The translations under genes were made by a program, and so were the position numbers. From positions 1 to 10,843 of the forward strand of contig JAZNWH010000056.1 of NCBI GenBank assembly GCA_045593265.1: a DNA stretch of 10,843 bases, given 5' to 3'. The notes beneath the pieces were generated by a model. The model did no database searches and was not told where the DNA came from. It saw only the letters and a program-made list of their open reading frames with translations. Shown one piece after another: positions 6,573 to 10,843 of the stretch. This DNA comes from RGIG8497 sp045593265. GTDB lineage: Bacteria > Bacillota > Clostridia > RGIG6154. How positions within the stretch are numbered: the first letter of the stretch is position 1; each line of letters opens with the position of its first letter.

Positions 6573-8249
6573 ATGGAAAGAATATTGCTTGTTGAGCCAA
6601 ATTATAAAAACAAGTATCCTCCAATCGGATTGATGAAAATTTCTTCATATTACAAAAGTAAGGGAGATTTTGTACAATTTCATAAAGGTTTACTACCAAA
6701 AAACGAAGTTATTACTTTCAATAAGGTATTTATAACCACATTGTTTACATTTGATTTTGATATGTGTATCAAATCAATAAAGTACTACGCTTCAATATTG
6801 GGCTTAAAAAACATTTTTGTTGGTGGTATTGCTGCAACTATTATGCCAGAGAAATTCAAGCAAGAAATTCCTGATATTAATATTCTTACTGGCCAATTAA
6901 CATCTTCAAGTGTGTTAGGTTTCTCTGATAATGTCAATATCGACGTTTTACCTCTTGATTATGATATTCTTTGGGATATAGAATATGATTATCCTGCTGC
7001 TGATAGTTATTTTATATATACATCTAGAGGATGTCCACGAAAATGCAGTTTTTGTGCAGTGAAAACGCTAGAACCCAATTTTTACGATTGTCCTAATTTA
7101 GAAGAACAAATTAAGCGTGTCGACCAACATTTTGGAATTAAGAGAAACCTGTTGATAATGGATAACAACATCTTATATTCAACAAAATTTGAAGAAAATG
7201 TAGCCACCATAGAATCGTTAGGTTTTGGTAGTAAAAACAACACCTGTCAGAAAAACAGTAATATGCCATACTTTTTGGAAAGCTTGGCTTCAAGAATTAG
7301 TATAGGTAAAAGTTACAATAATTTGCTCACAAGAATAAAAAAAGAATTCAAGTCTATTAATTTTAATCGCATAAACACAGAAGATAAATCGAAATTGCAA
7401 AATATCATAGATTTAATAGACGCCAACAATGATGAAGTTTTTGTTCGAACTATCCTTAACAATAAAGAGTACATATCTAACTTTTTTAGCAGATATAATT
7501 ATCATAAAATAAAAAGATATATTGATTTTAACCAGGGCCTTGATGCAAGACTTTTCACAGAAAAGAAAGCAGAAATAATGTCACGTTTGGCAGTAAAACC
7601 TTGCAGAATCGCTTTTGACCACCTAGAAACGAAAGAAGTGTATTTAACAGCACTAGAAAATGCGGCTAAATACGGAATAAAAGATTTTTCAAATTATTTA
7701 TTGTTCAACTATAAGGACAAGCCCGAAGATCTTTGGACTCGCTTATCTATAAATATAGATTTCTGCCAAAGACATAAGGATAAAAAAGTTAGTCTATTTT
7801 CATTTCCTATGAAGTATGCGTCTATTGAAGAAATCGATAGAAATTACGTTGGTGAATTTTGGTGTAAAAAATATCTTAGGGCAATAAATATTATTTTGAA
7901 TGTCACATCCGGGGTAGTTGCTAAAGAAAAGGACTTTTTCGAACGTGCTTATGGTACAACGCCAGAAGAATTTATAGAAATTCTCTCTATGCCAGATGAT
8001 TTCATTCGCTTTAGAAATTATTTTGATAACATTGGATTATCTATCGTCTGGAAAAAAATGTATAACAATCTCTCTTCGGAAGATAAAAAGCTTTTGTTAA
8101 AAGTATTATCAGAATCTTCTACCGATATGGTAGCTGTTGAAAGTAATACAAATGAGCAGTTAAAAGATATTTTACAACTATATTTAGTGAAAAAGAATTC
8201 CGTTGAGAAAAATGAGTTGTATTATAAAAGATTGTACAATCTTTTATAA
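6573..8249 (+). CDS. Radical SAM protein with cobalamin-binding-like N-terminus, third gene of operon
   Basis: A 558-residue protein. Residues 1-115 resemble the B12-binding Rossmann domain seen before many radical SAM cores (opening RILLVEPN...YPPIGLMKISSYYKSKG), but the base-off DxHxxG motif is not visible. The core starts at about 145 with the 4Fe-4S cysteines Cys154, Cys158 and Cys161 (GCPRKCSFC); LLIMDNNI (193-200) and DFNQGLDARL (about 312-321) fit later strands of the barrel. A long insertion (about 210-305) and a helical C-terminus (about 420-558) are unassigned. It would cleave S-adenosylmethionine to a radical; the substrate is unknown. I chose the ATG at 6573 because GGTGAT, complementary to the 16S rRNA end, lies just upstream; in-frame ATGs from 6537 are weaker. 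It begins 55 nt after the ATPase gene, with no terminator between. Confidence 0.85.
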   Translation: MERILLVEPNYKNKYPPIGLMKISSYYKSKGDFVQFHKGLLPKNEVITFNKVFITTLFTFDFDMCIKSIKYYASILGLKNIFVGGIAATIMPEKFKQEIPDINILTGQLTSSSVLGFSDNVNIDVLPLDYDILWDIEYDYPAADSYFIYTSRGCPRKCSFCAVKTLEPNFYDCPNLEEQIKRVDQHFGIKRNLLIMDNNILYSTKFEENVATIESLGFGSKNNTCQKNSNMPYFLESLASRISIGKSYNNLLTRIKKEFKSINFNRINTEDKSKLQNIIDLIDANNDEVFVRTILNNKEYISNFFSRYNYHKIKRYIDFNQGLDARLFTEKKAEIMSRLAVKPCRIAFDHLETKEVYLTALENAAKYGIKDFSNYLLFNYKDKPEDLWTRLSINIDFCQRHKDKKVSLFSFPMKYASIEEIDRNYVGEFWCKKYLRAINIILNVTSGVVAKEKDFFERAYGTTPEEFIEILSMPDDFIRFRNYFDNIGLSIVWKKMYNNLSSEDKKLLLKVLSESSTDMVAVESNTNEQLKDILQLYLVKKNSVEKNELYYKRLYNLL

Positions 8250-8291
8250 TTTTAAAATTAAACTTTTTACTCGTTTTTGAAATCTAAAATC

Positions 8292-8334
8292 AAAAATCCT
8301 CTCGATTACCATCAGTGATATCGAGAGGATTTTT
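8292..8334. terminator. Bidirectional intrinsic terminator
   Basis: A perfect stem of about 14 bp (AAAATCCTCTCGAT with ATCGAGAGGATTTT) around a 12-13-nt loop, with T-runs on both strands. It lies between the end of the radical SAM gene and the end of the convergent Fic gene and serves both. Confidence 0.92.
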
Positions 8335-8350
8335 GTTCTAATATATCAAA

Positions 8351-9241
8351 TTAATATTTGATTCTAAAATAATCTAGGTGATTTTTGAATACATCCTGTG
8401 CCGAAAGGCAGGTATCGGTGAGATATCCTCTTTCCTGATTCCATTCCTTAAGACCGCGATAGTAGAACATTTTAATTTTGTCTTCAATAATAAATGGTAC
8501 AATACCGTGTTTTAAGCATTCTTTAAACATAATGAGTCTGCCGACACGACCGTTTCCATCTTGAAACGGGTGGATGCGTTCAAACTGTACGTGGAACTCA
8601 ATGATATCTTCAAGAGTTATATTCTCTTTACCATTATAATCGGCAAGAAGTTTTTTCATTTCCGCTGATACATCTTCGGGCAAGGTTGTTTCTCTGCCGC
8701 CAACTTCGTTAGGCAACTTTTTATAATCACCAACGGCGAACCAATCCTTCTTCGAATCGCTTGTTCCGGTTTTGAGGATAAAATGCAAGTGCTTTATAAA
8801 CTTTTCGCTTAGCTGCGATTTGGCGTTTTCGATAATTTCATCAATACAGCGGAAATGGGTAGTAGTTTCGATAATATCATCAACACGAACACCTTCCTCG
8901 GTTAAGCCAATGGTATTGGTTTCAAAAATATAGCGAGTCTGATCATGGGTAAGGCGACTGCCTTCAATATGGTTGGAGTTATAGGTCAACTCGATCTGTA
9001 TTTTGTGATAAATTCCGCCGTGCACCTGACCGCGTTTTTCCTCTTTCAAAATATCAAGCAAGGTCTGCGGTGCAGGTTGACTCTTATTACTTCTTTCAGG
9101 TTTCTGTGCGTTTTCAGGAATGTTCCAAGTCTTGCCCGTAAGGAAAGCACCGGGGACACGACCTGTAGCACAATAATTACGAACACTACGTTCAGATGTA
9201 TTCCAAAGTAAAGCAACCTCTTTAACGGATAGATATTTCAT
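8351..9241 (-). CDS. Fic-family AMPylator-type protein with N-terminal HTH
   Basis: A 296-residue protein with the complete Fic motif HPFQDGNGRVGR (224-235), including catalytic His224; Fic enzymes transfer AMP or another group from a nucleotide to hydroxyl side chains. SNHIEG (89-94) matches the inhibitory (S/T)xxxE(G/N) helix, here before the Fic core, making it a class II, self-inhibited Fic. Residues 2-47 form an excisionase/MerR-like HTH (YLSVKEVALLWNTSERSVRNY...GRVPGA...TWNIPE), so it may bind DNA. GGAGG seven bases before the ATG at 9241 sets this start over an upstream frame extension to 9301 that would cross the promoter. Stand-alone Fic proteins of this type have been reported in anti-phage screens, though most of the family has other or unknown roles. 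It converges on the cyclase-like operon and has its own promoter. Confidence 0.92.
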   Translation of the reverse strand: MKYLSVKEVALLWNTSERSVRNYCATGRVPGAFLTGKTWNIPENAQKPERSNKSQPAPQTLLDILKEEKRGQVHGGIYHKIQIELTYNSNHIEGSRLTHDQTRYIFETNTIGLTEEGVRVDDIIETTTHFRCIDEIIENAKSQLSEKFIKHLHFILKTGTSDSKKDWFAVGDYKKLPNEVGGRETTLPEDVSAEMKKLLADYNGKENITLEDIIEFHVQFERIHPFQDGNGRVGRLIMFKECLKHGIVPFIIEDKIKMFYYRGLKEWNQERGYLTDTCLSAQDVFKNHLDYFRIKY

Positions 9242-9268
9242 ATTCCTACCTCCAAATTTACTGTTATT

Positions 9269-9297
9269 AGTATAACACAATATCGGCAAAATGTCAA
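9269..9297 (-). promoter_or_regulatory. Strong sigma-70 promoter of the Fic gene
   Basis: On the minus strand TTGACA (9292-9297), a spacer of exactly 17 nt, and TATACT (9269-9274). The start site would be near 9262, about 21 nt before the ATG. It is the best promoter in the window. Confidence 0.88.
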
Positions 9298-9339
9298 TCA
9301 AACCAAAATTGGTATTTATTATATTCTTGCCGATACTGG
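9278..9339. promoter_or_regulatory. Inverted-repeat operator candidate at the Fic promoter
   Basis: CAATATCGGCAA (9278-9289), inside the promoter spacer, recurs inverted as TTGCCGATACTG (9327-9338): 11 of 12 bases agree. A smaller dyad, ACCAAAATTGGT with arms ACCAA/TTGGT, lies between them at about 9302-9313. A dimer bound to both sites would block the -10/-35 region. The HTH of the Fic protein itself is the obvious candidate binder, by inference. Confidence 0.5.
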
Positions 9340-9370
9340 CATTTTTATTACTATTAACTTTATAAACTCA

Positions 9371-9394
9371 AAAGCCGCCCAAACGAGCGGCTTT
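9371..9394 (-). terminator. Intrinsic terminator of the transglutaminase-like gene
   Basis: A perfect 8-bp stem, AAAGCCGC (9371-9378) with GCGGCTTT (9387-9394), followed on the minus strand by TTTTGAG. It lies 14 nt after the stop of the gene ending at 9408. The T-run is short. Confidence 0.7.
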
Positions 9395-9407
9395 AATATT
9401 GCTTATT

Positions 9408-10292
9408 TCAATATATTTTCGTTATTTGATATTCTTTATCCTGAGTAAAAGGATTATTTATTTTTCTAAATCCATAAAACTGTTCTTGCTTTTTAGTTTG
9501 AACAATATCAAATGTAACGTCAATATTCCACCAAGAGCCCTCAAAGTAAACTCGGTTCCAAGTGTGGTGATATTGAGCGTTATCACGCTTATCACCATCA
9601 ACTACATAGCAAGGGATATTTTGACTACGGCAGAGTGCAGCGAACAGATGAGAGAAGTCATAACATACACCTTTGTGTGTGCGCAAGGTTTTATGAACAT
9701 TAAAATACTGAACAACAGGATTGTATTCGTAATCATACTCGAAATTGTGTATCATCCATTCGTATATTGCTTTTACTCTTTCTTCATCAGTATCACAGTC
9801 GGCACAAATTTCGTCAGCGAATTCCACGGTCTTTGTATCCCACAAAGTTGCCTGACCGTTGATAAGAGAAACATCATCTTGTTTGTAGACGAAAATATAT
9901 GCTATGAAAAGCAATGCGATTATAAGAACAGATACTATTAAAACGTATATTTTCGTCAACGATTTATCTTTACCTGTATTTTCGGCGAAAGCGATAAAAT
10001 ACATAAAAACGATAGTCAGTGGAATAAGTGCTAAAAACGGAAATATTCTGCGACAATAAATCGCATAAGCTATGTTCATACAAGCAATGAGTATCAGCGA
10101 AATATAAACTGTCGATTTCATTGCTTTTGAATTTATCTTAACTGTTAAAAACAAAGTAGGTAGGGCAGACAGTAAAAAGAATACCTGTAAAGTGGGAGAG
10201 AGAACAAGAAAGTCTCTCAAACAAAATCCTAATATTAAATTATATGTAAGTGCAATGGTAAAGAAAATAAGTCTTGTTTTTGTGGTCTTCAT
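9408..10292 (-). CDS. Membrane-anchored transglutaminase-like protein
   Basis: A 294-residue protein with five hydrophobic segments (about residues 8-28, 32-50, 60-80, 84-103 and 114-136) followed by a transglutaminase/cysteine-protease-like domain. The catalytic triad reads as Cys210 in KGVCYDFSHLFAALC, His243 in YHHTWNRVYF and Asp258 in WWNIDVTFD, all conserved in this superfamily. An odd number of membrane segments would put the domain on the side opposite the N-terminus, probably outside the cell, where such proteins hydrolyse or crosslink peptides; the substrate is unknown. GGAG eight bases before the ATG at 10292 favours this start over an ATG at 10322. I find no convincing promoter next to it; a 14-bp hairpin lies upstream. 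It looks like an ordinary cell-envelope gene, unconnected to the defence-like block. Confidence 0.88.
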   Translation of the reverse strand: MKTTKTRLIFFTIALTYNLILGFCLRDFLVLSPTLQVFFLLSALPTLFLTVKINSKAMKSTVYISLILIACMNIAYAIYCRRIFPFLALIPLTIVFMYFIAFAENTGKDKSLTKIYVLIVSVLIIALLFIAYIFVYKQDDVSLINGQATLWDTKTVEFADEICADCDTDEERVKAIYEWMIHNFEYDYEYNPVVQYFNVHKTLRTHKGVCYDFSHLFAALCRSQNIPCYVVDGDKRDNAQYHHTWNRVYFEGSWWNIDVTFDIVQTKKQEQFYGFRKINNPFTQDKEYQITKIY

Positions 10293-10334
10293 TTCAAAAT
10301 CTCCTTTATGTACGAAATCCATTGGAACGAAGAA

Positions 10335-10369
10335 GTGGCAGTACAGAGCGACTAACTCTGTACTGCCAC
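10335..10369. repeat. Perfect 14-bp hairpin upstream of the transglutaminase-like gene
   Basis: GTGGCAGTACAGAG (10335-10348) pairs perfectly with CTCTGTACTGCCAC (10356-10369), loop CGACTAA. On the minus strand only CTTCTTCG follows, so the T-run is weak. It may be a poor terminator or a structured 5' leader of the gene that starts at 10292. Confidence 0.75.
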
Positions 10370-10406
10370 AAACAAAGGCTTATTTAACATCTTTTAAGAA
10401 AACAAC

Positions 10407-10446
10407 AAACCCGAACGTTTCACCGATTGGTAAAAGGTTCGGGTTT
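10407..10446 (-). terminator. Terminator of tRNA-Leu
   Basis: A perfect 10-bp stem (AAACCCGAAC with GTTCGGGTTT), extended inwards with a few mismatches towards ACC/GGT, followed on the minus strand by GTTGTTTTCTT. It begins 9 nt after the tRNA 3' end, so it closes the tRNA transcript. Confidence 0.8.
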
Positions 10447-10454
10447 GAATGCTT

Positions 10455-10537
10455 TGGTGCGGGTGACAGGACTTGAACCTGCACGCGTGAGCGCTAGCTC
10501 CTAAGGCTAGTGCGTCTGCCAATTCCGCCACACCCGC
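10455..10537 (-). tRNA. tRNA-Leu (anticodon UAG), CCA encoded
   Basis: Read on the minus strand, the 7-bp acceptor stem is GCGGGTG with CACCCGC, followed by A and an encoded CCA. The anticodon stem is CTAGC/GCTAG around the loop CTTAGGA, giving anticodon TAG, which reads CUA leucine codons. A long variable arm (CGC TCAC GCG) marks the type II structure of leucine tRNAs. The T arm is GCAGG-TTCAAGT-CCTGT. No neighbouring tRNA gene is seen. Its 3' end faces the accessory genes, the usual side for integration, but no integrase or attachment repeat for the 3' end is visible. Confidence 0.96.
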
Positions 10538-10605
10538 ACGTATTAACTTTTTATACGGCTTTTAAAACTAAAACGGCAGCCGCACTCCGTTACTCTTGCG
10601 GTGCC
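10516..10605. repeat. 90-bp perfect direct repeat, copy A (contains tRNA 5' end)
   Basis: Identical over 90 bp to 10705-10794, the copies being 189 nt apart. This copy covers the first 22 nt of tRNA-Leu and its upstream region, including TATAAA (minus strand, about 10550-10555) as a possible -10, and a GC hairpin of the form GGCA..CCGCA..TGCGG..TGCC. Bases 10606-10704 between the copies hold a CTCCGGTGGAG palindrome and no credible gene. Confidence 0.95.
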
Positions 10606-10704
10606 CGACACTTGCCTGCGGTGATAAATCACCTTGACCGTTGTCGACCGCGGCGCCTTTTTGGCTTTCGCTTCATCCTCCACCGGAGGCGCAAAATCCA
10701 AAAA

Positions 10705-10726
10705 CTGCCAATTCCGCCACACCCGC
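10705..10726 (-). pseudogene. 22-nt remnant of the tRNA-Leu 5' end
   Basis: Exact copy of the first 22 nt of the tRNA (acceptor 5' strand and start of the D arm), cut off after TTGGCAG on the minus strand and followed by unrelated TTTTTGG. It cannot make a tRNA, but it still has the duplicated upstream region in front of it. Confidence 0.9.
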
Positions 10727-10794
10727 ACGTATTAACTTTTTATACGGCTTTTAAAACTAAAACGGCAGCCGCACTCCGTTACTCTTGCGGTGCC
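10705..10794. repeat. 90-bp perfect direct repeat, copy B
   Basis: Second copy of the tRNA-Leu upstream region plus its 5' end. Complete identity indicates a recent duplication or ongoing recombination. The remaining 49 bases to the window end show nothing recognisable. Confidence 0.95.
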
Positions 10795-10843
10795 TTACAA
10801 TTTTAACAAGTAGAAGCGATTTTGTCAAGAGGCGAGTTGCCCT

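Noticed and set aside
9399..9941. 180-residue plus-strand frame opposite the transglutaminase-like gene
   Set aside because: It is the antisense shadow of a gene with clear catalytic motifs and has no ribosome site.
10455..10537. tRNA-Leu as attachment site of an integrative element
   Set aside because: No integrase is in the window and no duplicated tRNA 3' end is visible. The duplicated part is the 5' end, which is not the usual attachment duplication.
10510..10806. Overlapping frames on both strands across the 90-bp repeats
   Set aside because: They owe their length to the repeat and include tRNA sequence. No start site or family is recognisable.
1..10843. CRISPR array
   Set aside because: No regularly spaced short repeats. 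The only repeats are a 26-nt pair, hairpins and one 90-bp pair.

Overview
The window looks like an accessory region of a low-GC Clostridia-type Bacillota chromosome. Support: strong GGAGG-type ribosome sites, TTGACA/TATAAT promoters, Rho-independent terminators, a tRNA with encoded CCA, and an N-terminal-HTH Fic protein. I cannot name a genus. No housekeeping protein gene is present. The content is one IS110-family element, a very AT-rich three-gene operon with a divergent neighbour, a Fic gene, a membrane transglutaminase and a tRNA-Leu.

Layout. Bases 1-1368 hold no convincing protein gene. They are dense in hairpins and begin, on the minus strand, at a plausible promoter near 1295-1323, so I read them as a candidate large structured RNA, with repeats near the left edge. 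A small Cro/C1-type HTH gene (1369-1602, minus) follows, preceded by an intrinsic terminator. Bases about 1700-3250 are an IS110-family insertion sequence: a transposase (1929-3152) behind a structured leader (about 1760-1915) with the architecture expected of a bridge RNA. A HEXXH metallopeptidase-like gene (3291-4037, minus) is divergent from an operon on the plus strand (4220-8249). A shared bidirectional terminator separates that operon from a convergent Fic-family gene (8351-9241, minus). A transglutaminase-like membrane protein (9408-10292, minus) and tRNA-Leu(UAG) (10455-10537, minus) close the window. A perfect 90-bp repeat carries a 22-nt fragment of the tRNA 5' end.

The most interesting block is 4038-8249. 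It has back-to-back extended -10 promoters. One drives the HEXXH protein. The other drives (1) a class III nucleotidyl-cyclase-like protein, (2) an HSP90/GHKL-type ATPase and (3) a radical SAM protein with a cobalamin-binding-like N-terminus. Cyclase-like proteins of this general type are found in anti-phage signalling (Pycsar), and the mobile, AT-rich context beside an IS and a Fic gene fits a defence island. I do not recognise this exact combination as a described system. The working idea is inference: the cyclase makes a nucleotide signal, the ATPase senses or remodels a target, and the radical SAM enzyme modifies a nucleotide, RNA or protein.

Functional assignments come from motifs read by eye, without database searches.
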